Assembly: GCA_026075535.2 (NCBI GenBank)
Contig: AP026539.1
Location: forward strand, 558,001-622,000
Length of the DNA stretch: 64,000 nt
From: Tricholoma matsutake
Lineage: Eukaryota > Basidiomycota > Agaricomycetes > Agaricales > Tricholomataceae
Direction of reading: 5' to 3'
Shown here: positions 32,239-43,152 of the stretch, piece after piece
Numbering within the stretch: position 1 is the first letter of the stretch
Layout of the letters: the number at the start of each line of letters is the position of its first letter
Notes under the pieces: model-generated
Seen by the model: the letters and a program-made list of their open reading frames with translations, nothing else
Told to the model about the DNA's origin: nothing
Database searches by the model: none
Position numbers and translations under genes: made by a program

Positions 32239-35200
32239 TCAGAGGTGTGATGGATCTGGTTCTTCATCCACTCTGTCCTCCATATCCTCCCACTCGCTTC
32301 CATCATTTTCAATCACCACTCTGTGTTCTGTTCCCATTACTTTGTCTTCTTTGGCCTCTTGTTTGGCTTGTAGTTTCTCAATGGCTTCCTGAGCTTCGTG
32401 TAGTGCTGTACCATTACGAGGAATGAACCTTCTGAGTTGTCATGAAGAGAATTTGTTGCTGATGGGTAACCCTTCCAGTGTTTCCAGTTTATAGGAATTG
32501 TGGTCGCTGCTTGTTACCTGGCATGGTGCTGACCACTTTGGTTCCATCTTCTGTTCCACCTTGAATGTGAAGTCTAGGTCACTTCTGTAGACTTGTACAA
32601 GCTGTCCTGCTTTGAATATGACCTCTCTTGGTGCTTGGGCTAATACCTTCCTGTTGAATGCCAGCGTCCATCTGTGAGCATGAGAAGATATGTGTGCATA
32701 CCCATCTAATCATTGTTGCTCCACATATGCCATCTGGACCTCAACCTCATCTGTTGACACTTCCTTGTCTGTTTGATCTGCTGGTGTGCGTTTTGTGTTG
32801 ATCACAATGCCCAGAAAGAGTTTGTTGGGTGAGAACTTGAGGTTTGGAAGAATACCATTGTTGAGAAATTCAATGGCTTCCTTGAGGTGGTCTGATCATG
32901 AAGCCAGTATGTCCATTGCATTATATTCATCCTCCCCTAGATCTGGTGAGCACAGTCTCTTTAGCCTCCCCAACAGCTTTGCATTCATCCCTTCTATCAG
33001 TCCATTGATCCAGGGGGAATATCCTGGAACTATTCGTAGCTCTACATTATGTGTGGCACATGCTTCATGGAGTGCATCATTGTCAAACTTGGGACCTCCA
33101 TCAACCATGAAGGCCTCTGGTGCTGTGAATGTGGTACAGATGTTGTTGAATGTCTTGCAAGTGGTGGCTGCTGATGTGGCTGTCTTGAGTTTGTCTGCCC
33201 ATATGTGCTGTCAGTAGATGTCTGCATATAATCCAATTTTTGTAAAACCCCCTTTTCCTTTTGGCATAGACAGGGTATCTCCAACAAGAAGTTCAAATGG
33301 ATGGCATCATGTTATGGGCTCTAGTAGTGAATGTAAGTGTTTTGGGCCATGTCCTTTGCACTTACCACAGTCCATGATTGCCTTGGTGATTGATTGGTCG
33401 AGGTGTGGGCTAGCTATCCTGTCCATCAGTGCGATTTTTACATTGTCTTGGTGAAAATGCCCCGTGTTCTGGTGTACTTCCCCTGCTAGTGTGGCTGCCT
33501 CTGATTGTGGTACACACTCTACTCATGGTTTTGCCCATGTGGATTTGGTGTTACCTATTCTCCAAAGCTTGCCATCTTGGATCATGTACCCCTCTGCTCG
33601 GTGCTTGGCTTTCTTCCATTCTCTAATACTTTTCCTGTGATCTAGTTCAGCCAGCACTTCTATGATGTTCAGGAACACTTTTTTATCAGCAAATCGGGCT
33701 TTGAGAACATCATAGGTGGGTAGTGACTCAATTTGGAATATGTCATTCCAGATGCCAGTTCATGCTTCCCAATCTTCACTTACTGTCCATGTATGACTGT
33801 CATTTTCTTCTGTGGGTAGGTTCACATACTTCCTGCTGATGCCATCTGCCACAGGATTAAGGTGGCCAGGTCTGTGTCATACATCTATAATCTGGTGTGC
33901 TAGTACAGTGTCCCTCCAGAGAGCATGGGTGGAGTTCAGTTTGTCATTTAGTAGGTGGTCTCTGAGTGCTTGACAGTCTGTTTCTAGCTCAACTGGATAG
34001 CCCCATATAAGGTCAGAGAATTTATCTAAGGAGAACTTCAGTGTGGCAAATTCTAGTAAATATGGTTTGTACTTCTCTTCTGTTCCAGATGTTCATTTGC
34101 TGCCAAATGCAACTGGATGTATGTGTATGACCTCCTTTCCATTTGGTAAGACTGTGGTGTGTCTCTGTGATAGCATGCCTGCGAAACCATATTTGCAACC
34201 ATCAGTAGTGACCACAAAGGGTGTTCCATCAAATTTTGGTCCTTTCAAAACTGGTTCATTGGTTAAGGCAATTTTCAGTCCCAGGAAGGCCTTTTCATGT
34301 TCTTCCTTCCACAGACCTACTAGTGAGTGTCCCTTCATGGTGCATCTATATGCTGCTTTACCCTTCCCTTTCAGAAGGTCAAGGCCTCTGGTTAAGTCGG
34401 TGAGAGGTTGGGCCAAAGCTGCATAGCCTTTGATTAGCGATCTGAAATAGCCTGTGAGTCCTGTGAGTTCAGCTAGGTTCTGTAGATCTGTGGGTCATTT
34501 CCAGTCCACAATGGCTGTCAGTCTTGTCAAGTCTGGTTTTATACCTGTTGGTCCCACCCTTGCTCCTGCAAAGACAGCTTCGGTCATGAAGAACCTTGAC
34601 TTGGCTGCTGATAGAGAAAGCCCTTTTTCTCTTACCCTGGTTAGTAGTGTCCGGATATTGGCCAATGTTTCTGTAAAGTTGTCTCCAGCCATTCCACCAT
34701 TATCTACAAACAGTTCAAAAAGTATACCTATGAGGTTGCCAAGTGCTTGAGCTGTCATTCCTGCAAAGGTAGAAGGTGCACATGTTAATCCAAAGGGCAT
34801 ACACTTGTATCAGAAATACCCCCTTCCTTCAACATAGAAGCATACATATGGCTGGTCCTCTGGGCTGATCTCACATGCATAGAATCCTGCTGCAAAGTCA
34901 AATGTATTTATCCACCGGTGTCCACTCAGGCGCTGTTGCTTGGCCCATATGTCTCCTTGGGGCATGGGTGGTACTTGTGTTACCTTGTTTAGTTTGCCAA
35001 GGTCTTGGCACACTTGCCACTTAGTTTGGGTTTCTGCCAGTACTGTATCAGGCTGTTCAAAGTCTTTTGGATGAAGGTCTTTGAAGGCTGAAGGCATTCC
35101 AGTGGCAATGCATTCATTGTTGACTCGGTGTTGCAGCTCTTCTATGTTTAAACCTGTGCCTTCATGTGCTTTCTTTGCCAGGGTGGTTGCACCACAACAC

Positions 35201-36570
35201 TTGACCTTGCTGTGGTTAATTGGGGCAATTATACCTGCTTCTAACATCTTGTCGAGCACACCATTGAAATATTCTTTTTGAGGCCTGCTGAGTGGATGCT
35301 GATTTACCTTCTTTTTAAATGTTGTGCCTTCAGGTATGTTCAACTTGTGTGTGGCTCCTTCTACTACTGTTACCTCACTCATGGATAGTGCAAAGCAGTC
35401 AGCAAACTCACAGAGTAAATTATCAATGCTTATGCATTGTTCCTTTGTCAAGTTGTCACCTATTGTTAGTTCTGAGAGCACTGCATTCAATAACTGGGTG
35501 AACACTGCTTTATCTAGGTTGCCTGGGAGTATCTTTGCTCTGTGCCAGCATCAATGTCTTGTTCTTCAGAGTTGATTGTCTTCATGGTTTGGTTTGGGAT
35601 ACTTTGCTGATGCTTGGTCTGTTTGAGACCTCCTTTTGTTCAAACCATTGGCTACTCACCACTTAGCATGTTCATCCTTTGTGTGTCTCTTGTTTCTGTC
35701 TTGTGTGAGTGGGTGTTGGGCTTTTGGTGTTTCAAGCTTTTTGGGCTTTTGCTTGTCCTGTTCCTCTGAATGGTTCTCATGTTCTGTTTGCCCAATTATT
35801 GCCTCATCAACTGGTTCATCAACACTGTTGTTATGTTGGAAGACTTGCCTCATGGGGGATGCACCATGATCCCCCTTGAAGTTGATGTGCTGGTTATTAC
35901 TGGAATTACCATTCACTGGGAGCAGTGACTGGGTTCTTCCTTGAGGCTGGTGTTGGTTTTGTAGCGTGACCCAGCTGTCACCCTTGGGGATTGTTATGGT
36001 GTCTAGGTCATAGTTGGGTACTGCTTTGAACTTCTCCAGAAGAGGTTTCCCAAACAGTGCTGACCAGGCCCCATTGCTATCAAAAACCTCAAAGGTTCCT
36101 TTGTGTGAGACATCTCCTGCTGTAATGATCCCTGTCCATGCTCTGGCTGAAGGTACCAGCCTACCATCAGCCATGCACATGATACGGTTTGACTTTCCAA
36201 GAGTTTCGAGGTGGTGCTTGATCATTTGGAATGCCTGGAGGTCAACTGTGTTCACCATTGCTCCATCATCAAATGTGCCCTTCAGCCTTACAATCTCTCC
36301 TTGTGGGCCATCTAGTTTGACTGTGTGTTGGAATAGTATGGTTCTTGTTTCTTTGTCGTTGCTCTCCATGCAATACAGGTCAACAATTTGTGATTCTGTT
36401 TGGACTGGGTACATGGTGGTGTCTGGTTTACTCTCTGCATCTACAAATAAGAGTCCATCCTCCAGCTCTACAGTGCACCTGGCATTCAATGGTGTTTTGT
36501 TGTCCCTGGATGTTGCCTCCTCACACCCAAGGACTGCTCCTCTGCTACTGTACTCATCTCCTTGGGTCAT
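32239..36570 (-). pseudogene. Element 4 pol (PR-RT-RNase H-IN), Ty3/gypsy family B
   Basis: Minus-strand order: protease-like domain (about 35960-36290; FDDGAMVNTVD), RT (about 34560-35300; INTFDFAAGFYACE; MPFGLTCAPSTFAGM; active box FVDNGG about 34700), RNase H (about 33850-34250; VVTTDGCKYGFAG), integrase zinc finger (about 33380-33460; HQNTGHFHQ...CGKC), core (GDTLSMPKG, MVDGGPKFDN about 33090, GLIEGMNAKL about 33000) and a C-terminal tail (TFKVEQKMEPKWSAP). No chromodomain is visible. At least nine TGA codons interrupt it (e.g. near 32442, 32709, 32897, 33212, 33514, 33764, 33885, 34095, 34496), nearly all fitting CGA. The FVDD box reads FVDN. It is a full-length but inactive element. Confidence 0.88.
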
Positions 36571-36587
36571 CAGTGGAACCTCTTGTT

Positions 36588-38009
36588 CTATGCTGACAAC
36601 CCTTGCACTTTTCCCTGACTCGCTAAGTAGTCCATGATCACTTGTTGGTCATACTCTTCCTTTGAGGCCCATGGACTAATTTTGTTGACCCAGTTGACAT
36701 TCCTTGTTTTGGTTGGTGGGCAGCTGTGTTTGATGGATGCAGCAATGGATCTCCAGCGACTTTCGAATCCCAGAATCAGGGTGGTGCTGTCACAGCTGGG
36801 GCCCATGTGTCCAGGCATGCCACATTTCCAGCACTCTCCTGATGCGACAGGCATGGTTCCAGGAGAGAGTGGGTATGGTCATGTCTTGCTCACTTGCTGC
36901 CCAGCATATTTGGTGTTCCACTTCATGATGTGGACGTTGTACAATGCCCAACTGGCTGGGGTGTTTGGGTGGATAGGGAGTGCAAGCCATATGACGTCGT
37001 TCATGCATTTGGCAGGAGTTCTGTTCTGTCTGTATGCTGGTTGGTTTGGTGCTTGATAGGTGGTGCAGGGTGGGGGCTGGTTGTTTGTGTTGAATGTTGG
37101 TGCAGGGGGGTGGTTCAGGGCATTGGGTGGTTGTGTTCAGAGTATCGGGAAGCGGGGAATAGGGGATGGTGTGTTCAGGGTGAGCCATTGGAGTGCATTT
37201 GTGATGTCCCATGCAGACATCTTGCATAGTTCCTGTAACTTTCTCACCTGCTCCCATAAATCTTGTGCTTCCCTCTCTTCCTCTTTTGCCTCAGAAATCT
37301 GGGTGACTGTAGCTGTGCATATGGCACTGCAGAATGCAGTCCAGGTGGTGTGTCCCGATCCTGTTATCTTCTGTAGGACCTTTGGCATGGATTTGCGGAT
37401 GGTGTTGATCAACAACCCATTAGCATCCGTAATTGAAGCCATGAGCCACACGATCTTGTCTGCCCATACGATGTGTGCAAGTTCCTCTACTCTGTTCATC
37501 ATCACTCGCTTTCCCACCTCTTCTTCACTGATTCTAGTCTGCTCTAGTGCCGCCTGCTTCTCTTCTATGGTTTTCACAGTAGGCATTTTGCTTGGCCACT
37601 TCCTCTTGAATATGCTGATGAGGTGGTCCCAGGTGTCATTGTCACCGGCGGGTAGGCTATCGAACCACTGTTCTGCAGCAGCATTTGACTTCAGGTTGAG
37701 CCCAAAGTTCTCCAGTTTCTGGGCATCCATGGCATTGGTTTTGTTGAGGCCCCAGCATTGCATCGCCTTTAAGAAGTCCTGGGGGCTCTCCTCTGCATGC
37801 TCATCGTCACCCCAGAACGGGTTGATGTTTTCAGGCATGAAGTCATCGTTGTCAGGTGGGGTTGGGGTTGTGGAGGGCTGGGGTGTAGATGGGGGTGTGG
37901 GTGGTGGCATGTATGAAATGATGGGGGTGGGGCTGGTTGCAAGGTCAGGTAGTGATGGGAATACAAAGGAATCAGCTAGAGATGGTGGTTCACTTAGCTC
38001 GTCAGTCAA
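36588..38009 (-). pseudogene. Element 4 gag
   Basis: Starts at ATG 38009 (MTDELSEPPS). The N-terminus is Pro/Thr-rich (about residues 25-60), followed by a gag core (NPFWGDDEHAEESPQDFL, AEQWFDSLPAGDNDTWDHL, FKRKWPSKMPTVKTIEEK) ending at a stop at 37137-37139. After a Pro/Thr-rich linker broken by stops, a CCHC knuckle CWKCGMPGHMGPSC appears at about 36790-36835, with an acidic/hydrophobic tail to 36588. The plus-strand 367-codon frame at 37060-38163 is its antisense shadow. The gag core is intact but the protein cannot be made in one piece. Confidence 0.85.
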
Positions 38010-38343
38010 AGGAGCAGGCAGAAACCTGCCCCTGGCATTGTGTCATATGGGTTTTGCCAGTGTCGCAGATGCGAGGCTCAACACAAGGTGGAGAAGGATG
38101 CACAACACAAGGTGCAATGACAGGTGCATGCTGTGCAGACTGAGATCGGTGTTAGCTAGATGAATGAAAATAGAACAACAGATAATGAATTTGAAATTAA
38201 TGAATAGATAGCTGACTGGATGTAGACAATGAATGGTTGTAGTGATTGACTGGATAGAGGTGTTAAATCAGTGAGAGTGGTAGCCAAGACAGTATGAGAC
38301 CCAAAAGAGCGAGTGTAGAAATGAAAGTGGGCAGCTGTATGCG

Positions 38344-38370
38344 TTGGGTTCGAATTCCTGGTTGTCACCA
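38344..38370 (-). promoter_or_regulatory. Element 4 primer-binding site, tRNA 3' end
   Basis: Next to the 5' LTR the plus strand reads TTGGGTTCGAATTCCTGG then TTGTCACCA: it ends in CCA, with an acceptor strand GGTTGTC and a T-loop TTCGAAT. This is a tRNA 3' end, and the match extends past the usual 18 nt into the T arm. The tRNA species is not identified. Confidence 0.75.
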
Positions 38371-38372
38371 GA

Positions 38373-38614
38373 TGGAGGCGGCTAGTCTGACCTCCCAAAT
38401 GTGGATGCATCTACTACTAGACAGATGCAGCCAAGAATGGCTCATGTCTACTACTAGACATGAGGCGATGCAGACGCAGACAAGCAAAAGATGAATCTCT
38501 ATCTACACACATGTGTGTCTATCTATGAGGTCACGTGACCACTAAGGGAAATGCTGGACTCTGGCTGTGGACCCTGCTATGGACTCTGCTGTGGGCTCTG
38601 CTGCCACAGTTACA
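38373..38614 (-). mobile_element. Family B 5' LTR of element 4 (242 bp)
   Basis: Same length and ends as 31347-31588, differing by a modest number of substitutions, several of them CpG alternatives (GGCGGC/GGTGGC, CACGTG/CATGTG). The left flank ACGG and right flank ATGG could be a 4-bp duplication altered by one CpG transition. Confidence 0.93.
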
Positions 38615-38740
38615 ATGGCAATGAGCAATCAATAGATTTGTTGACAGATCAGAAGATGCAGCTTGAGGGTATGTTGCAGGCTCTAGGGCTCAATGATCAG
38701 GGTAAAAGTGCCATGGATTGTGAGTGAGGTCATGTTGTAA
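38615..38740 (+). pseudogene. Unknown host-type gene, continuation after element 4
   Basis: Reads NEQSIDLLTDQKMQLEG, MLQALGLNDQGKSA in the frame that ended at 31346, up to a GTGAGT donor-like site at about 38720 with CTCTCAG acceptor-like sequence near 38755. It may splice onward toward the helicase-like frame beginning near 38833. Family unknown. Confidence 0.55.
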
Positions 38741-39261
38741 CTTTGTACTCTCAGGTCTTCCTAAATCCATTTGTGATACTCTTGTTTACCTTGCATCTAC
38801 CAGTGATCTCAAATTACTGTCATTAGAAATCCATGAACCACTCTCAGGAACACATGGAACTACCCGAGTTGGATTTCAATCAGGAACCTCCCATGGACTG
38901 GGAGGAGGGGGTAGAAGAGTATAAAAGTAAGTTGAAGGACGAACTATGGGCCATCCTTGGGCTGCAGAACAGCTCAGCAATCCCAGATTTCAATGAATAC
39001 ATTGATCCTGAGGTGCACAATTATTGGTCTGACCTGGAGTACATGCATGAACATAAGGCTACTCTTCATCCATTATCTCCCCAATGGCACCGGTTGGTGG
39101 GTATCATCAATATTATTTATCCAGGTTTTAAAAGTGAACCCTTGATGCTAATGGATGAGGTTGGTGTCAGCAAAACACTCCAGCGTGTTGGAGCACTAGC
39201 TGTCCTGACGTTCTTCTGTGATTTCTATGACAAAAATGGGAAGTTCCCTGGTGCTTTGGTA

Positions 39262-39270
39262 AGCAGTCAC
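39262..39270. repeat. 9-bp target site duplication AGCAGTCAC, left
   Basis: AGCAGTCAC recurs at 39748-39756 immediately beyond the inverted-repeat element. Confidence 0.9.
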
Positions 39271-39747
39271 TAGGGCAAGGCAGGGGTTACCCCTGGGTGT
39301 CAAATCTCATACCCTTACCCATACCCCTGAACACCCTACCCTTAGGGGTAAGGGTATGGAAACATATAAGGGTTGCCAAGGGTATGGGAGGGTTTGTCAA
39401 GGGTACAAGGGTTTGGCACAAAATCATCATATTTAGAGCAAAATTCATTTGAAAAGTGTTGATAACTATTGTATTTACTATTAATATCACATGTTAACAC
39501 CTCTTATTAACATATGAAAGCCACTATCATGTTGGACAATCCCAAAATCTGAATTTAATTAATGAAAATCTTGAATATGAGTCTTTGTAGCTGAAAAAAT
39601 CAAATGATATTCGTACATAAGCATACCCCTGTACCCTTAGTAAGGGTACAGGGGTATGCAAGGGTATGAACTTCCAAACCCCTACCCTTACTCCTCATAC
39701 CCTTACGCCCAAAACACAAGGGTATACCCTTACCCCTGCCTTGCCTT
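39271..39747. mobile_element. MITE-like inverted-repeat element (477 bp)
   Basis: The ends GGCAAGGCAGGGGT (39274 on) and ACCCCTGCCTTGCCTT (to 39747) are inverted copies, and similarity continues inward as clusters of TAAGGGTA/TACCCTTA. There is no coding capacity. A 9-bp duplication flanks it, which fits a non-autonomous DNA transposon mobilised by a transposase making 8-9 bp duplications (Mutator- or hAT-like); the superfamily is not decided by sequence here. Confidence 0.88.
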
Positions 39748-40045
39748 AGCAGTCACCACTATTGCACATGTGTTGCTGACATGGGGTCATGGAAGCTGAT
39801 CAAAAATGGCAGGGAAAAGACAGAAATATTCCTGTACAGCCAATGTTAATTACATTTCCTAAGTGACTCAAAATTCAGTTCATGAATGAGCTTTGCCACT
39901 ACCTTTGTCCAAAGTCCTTTGACATTCTACCCTACACTGGAACTTGGGAGAAGCGACAAGATTGGTGGACTCAAATCTGGTCAGGTAGCAAGCACAATGT
40001 TTCTCATTGAATTGTAATGGCAGCTGCTACAGTGTGGATGTCATT

Positions 40046-41400
40046 GTACACCAGTTGGTCAAATGGCCAATTTTGACCATCAAAGTAAATTCCAAATCAT
40101 ATTTGAGATACATAGAGGACATGAATAGGATCATATTAATCCCAAAATCATGAATTTTGGTTGACTAGTTTTTGAGATATGGAGACAATACTGAAAATAC
40201 TGAGTTTGAGAGTTATTGCAACAATGAGATGTTAAAAAAATCAGTTCCTTGTCATGGTCCATCCATAAATATAACATAGTAAGTCCTCTGACAGGTTTGG
40301 TGATTTTTAGTAATTTACATAAGTGTGGAAGCAGGTGATCATACAATTATGAGAGTTAGAAGTTGTAACTTGTTGTGTACACATTCAAAATTCTTGATTT
40401 TGACTGTTTCTGAATCCTTCAAGCCCACAGACATTGGAAACATAATTATTTCCCACATTTTACTTGTTAGAGTCCATTGCAAAGGCCTGTACTAACCCTA
40501 AGCACCAGCAGGATGACAATGGGATGTAGGGCGGGGGGGATGACACAACAATGGAGGGGGATGACCCCCACCCCATGCCTACAAGCACCTGCTCATAGGG
40601 TGGATTGTGTGCATCTACAGTGATGGAACGACAAGGGGGATGACATGACAACAAGGGGACATGACAGCAACACCTGCAAACAAGCCCCACAATGACTGAA
40701 AGTTTTTTTTCTTTTCTTTTTTTCTTATTCAATTGTACTGATAAACAATTCTACTTCATTTTCTAGGGAAAAAACTCGACCAGCTATGCAGAAAATGGGC
40801 ACCCCGACCCCAACCAATGATATGCAATGTGTATCATCATTTGGGGCATGTAAGCTTTTTTCTTTTCTTTCTTTCTTATTCAATCATACTAACCATTAGA
40901 TTAATTGATTTTTTAGGGAAAAAACTCGAGGAATCACCCCAAAAATGGGCACCCCATGCCCCAGGTGATGAACAAAGGAGGAAACGAGAGGGGTGGAGTG
41001 GGGAACAGACAGTGATGGGAGGGGACAGCACTCAGAGGCCCATATAGGGCAGGTATGCACCCCACCCCTCTTTTATCCACCGCCTCATGCTGATGACCCC
41101 CCACCACCTTCCCCAGGGCACAACGAACCAGCACCCACCACACGTCCATGAGCAACTGCTTGTAGGGTGGATCGTGGGTGGATCCTCTGACGATGGGGAT
41201 GAGGGTGACAACGAGTGCAACCCAGCACCCAGCACCACCACTGAGACAACCAGGCTACAGTGATGATGCTCAACCTGGAAACCCAAACAAAACCCACAAA
41301 ATGGAGTCAGATGGTATAACACGAGTCAGAGGAAGGATGCGAGGCCCTCTAGACATCACCTGTCAGATCGACCATCAAATAGCCATAAAAGGACTGCTTG
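40046..41400. other. Gene-free region with diverged tandem repeats
   Basis: A unit of about 150 bp, with a T/C-rich tract, CTTATTCAAT, TAGGGAAAAAACTCGA and AAATGGGCACCCC, occurs at about 40700-40830 and 40855-40975. A related pair with CCTGCTCATAGGGTGGAT / CTGCTTGTAGGGTGGAT lies at about 40580 and 41155. No coding family is seen. Confidence 0.65.
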
Positions 41401-41419
41401 TTGAAGCAGTTCAAAGCTA

Positions 41420-42260
41420 AAAGAATGTGTTTCGAGGAGTTGCAATGATTTTTGAGATGTTGCAATATTTTTCGAGGTTTTTTCGGAGAAGGTTTGAGGA
41501 ATGTCGAGTGCGCAAATATGTTCTGATGCAAGATCCGAGTAGTAGAAGCAAAACAAAGGCGAATCAAGGGAAACGAGAGCAAAAATAGTGTAATGCGAGG
41601 AATCTCGAGGAATCTCGAGGAAGTTTAGCATAAAACACCAAACTTCGGACTGAATAAGACTAAACTGAACTCTCAAATCACTGTGATCTGGGAGGAAGAC
41701 GACGACTTTCCTCTTTTTCTTTGTATCTTGTACATCTTTTTATATAAAATAAAGAAAGTACCTAAAAAGGCTAGAGAACATGGGGCAAACATGTGGAAAA
41801 CTCGAGGCAAAAGACAATATAAGTATATCAGAACAATAAAGCGAGCCTAGAGGTGGTGAATATAACACATGATGAAGAAATAGTAAGAAAGAATAGCTAA
41901 AACCAGACTGTCCTTGTTATAAATTGAATAAAACATCGGAAACCGCTTCGAGCGGATTGTATGCATGCACATGTGGTCAAAATGTGTTCGATATACTCGA
42001 GATAGTGTCCCATGTGTCCAGCATGTGTCCGAAGATCGTTCGAATAGGAAATACTGTGTCCAACAATGTTTTTCGAGGTTCAATGTTTTTCGAAGATTTT
42101 CGAAGATTCTTCGGACTTCATTTGTGGCCCGATATCGGTGCGATATTGTTTGACAATGGTAGGGGACATGTCTGGCATGTGTGCGATGATTATTTGGATA
42201 GCGATATAGCGTCCAATGTCAATTTTCGATGTTCGATGATTTTCGAAGTTGGTCGAGGAA
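41420..42260. repeat. TCGA-rich block
   Basis: The tetramer TCGA occurs about 17 times in some 840 bp, often as TTTTCGA(A/G) or CTCGAGG, including GGAATCTCGA repeated at about 41600. The region keeps many CpGs, in contrast to surrounding elements. The sequence near 41735 has TATATAAAATAAA. No gene is supported. Confidence 0.6.
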
Positions 42261-42394
42261 ATTGTTATGATTTTATTATCGTAACCGATGACAGCCAGAC
42301 GTACGCCGGTGAGGCTGGGTACTTTATTTTTCCAGAACCATTTCTACACAACTCACTCTGATGGGAGACCCCTTTGACAATTGACTCCCACTGA

Positions 42395-42475
42395 TCGACA
42401 TGCTGCGCCGCAGCATCCATTGACACCCCTTGACATTTGATTCCCACCGATAGACATGCTGTGCTGCAGCATTCC
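42395..42475. repeat. Duplicated palindrome unit
   Basis: GACATGCTGCGCCGCAGCAT (about 42398) and GACATGCTGTGCTGCAGCAT (about 42453) are successive copies of a self-complementary unit in a tandem repeat of about 55 bp. Confidence 0.75.
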
Positions 42476-42515
42476 TTGACATCAGGTCCTTGACATCGGA
42501 TCCATGACATCGGAT

Positions 42516-42536
42516 GCCTCATGCTAGGCATGAGGC
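42516..42536. other. Perfect 9-bp stem hairpin
   Basis: GCCTCATGC, loop TAG, GCATGAGGC. It is followed by T-rich sequence and about 80 bp later a TATATAAG box (42614), so the region 42361-42748 could be an LTR or promoter of an unidentified element; no second copy was found. Confidence 0.7.
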
Positions 42537-42743
42537 TTATTGTCTTATTGTTCTTTCTATATTTACTTGACAAGGATCTCATATTCTGATTGGATGATAG
42601 ATATCTCTGAAACGTATATAAGCTACTGTAATACTGTCTGTACTCCTTAGCTTGACCTAATTCAACCAATGGTCTTAGACTCAACCAGAACACTCGACAG
42701 TCTAGAAAGTCTCTAGCTGTGATAAACTCGAACTCGACAGTTG

Positions 42744-42748
42744 GAAAG
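42744..42748. repeat. Target site duplication GAAAG, left
   Basis: GAAAG precedes element 3 and recurs at 48606-48610 right after its 3' LTR. Confidence 0.95.
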
Positions 42749-43150
42749 TGTTAGGAAACCACCCCATTACCTAATAAACTTTCATTTTTATTTTATTATG
42801 TCAAATTACGCTACATGACGCCAAATGATGCTACATTTTGATAGCATGAGAATTTTATTTCGCATGCATCAAAGTGTACGCGCATGTACAAGTGTGTCGG
42901 TAACAACAATGTACAATATATGTAACATAGTATATAAACCCTAAATATATGCCTAGGGGACCCTAGTTGTGTTCTCTTAGGTATTCCACCTATGTTTTGG
43001 GTGTGAAAGGCCTATCTCAACAAACTCACCTATTAATAACCCCTCGCATCAAAACCATCAATTCCCCCATCATGAGCGCAGATCCCACCCCCTTCTTCTA
43101 GAGAGAACCCGCATGGTCTTAGCTAGCAGATAGTGGGTGTCACCCTAACA
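42749..43150 (+). mobile_element. Family A 5' LTR of element 3 (402 bp)
   Basis: TGTTAGGAAACC to CACCCTAACA. Internal landmarks: a TATA box TATATAAA at 42931-42938 and, 34 bp from its start, AGTTGTGTTCT at 42965-42975, the predicted start of the transcript. Matches the 3' LTR over equal length; most differences are CpG alternatives. Confidence 0.97.
42931..42938 (+). promoter_or_regulatory. LTR TATA box
   Basis: TATATAAA is conserved in the family A LTRs except the element 1 copy, where one base differs. Its distance to AGTTGTGTTCT is compatible with transcription starting at that 11-mer. Confidence 0.6.
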
Positions 43151-43152
43151 GA

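Larger units (their letters stand above)
38833..40045 (+). pseudogene. SNF2/SF2-like helicase gene fragment with MITE insertion
   Basis: The first frame (38833-39273) has the N-terminal segment of a helicase family common in mushrooms: LHPLSPQWHRLVGIINII, then a Walker A-like LMDEVGVSKT (about 39152-39181) and LAVLTFFCDFYDKNGKFPG. The expected Gly-Lys-Thr is Ser-Lys-Thr, consistent with GGC to AGC at a CpG. The coding similarity resumes after the inserted element at about 39885 (CPKSFDILPYTGTWEKRQDWWTQIW), with TGA near 40010 where Arg is expected. The rest of the helicase domain is missing. Such proteins would couple ATP hydrolysis to DNA translocation; this fragment cannot. Confidence 0.6.

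Noticed and set aside
36014..36637. 207-codon plus-strand ORF
   Set aside because: Antisense to the element 4 protease region; low-complexity Ser/Leu composition typical of a shadow frame.
37060..38163. 367-codon plus-strand ORF
   Set aside because: It lies antisense to the element 4 gag core, which has clear Gag motifs and a CCHC knuckle; the plus frame has no recognisable motif.
38341..38370. A genuine tRNA gene
   Set aside because: Only the 3' third of a tRNA is present and it abuts an LTR at the PBS position.
39271..39747. Interstitial telomere
   Set aside because: TAAGGGTA clusters are short, inverted in two arms and bounded by a 9-bp duplication, which fits a transposon better.
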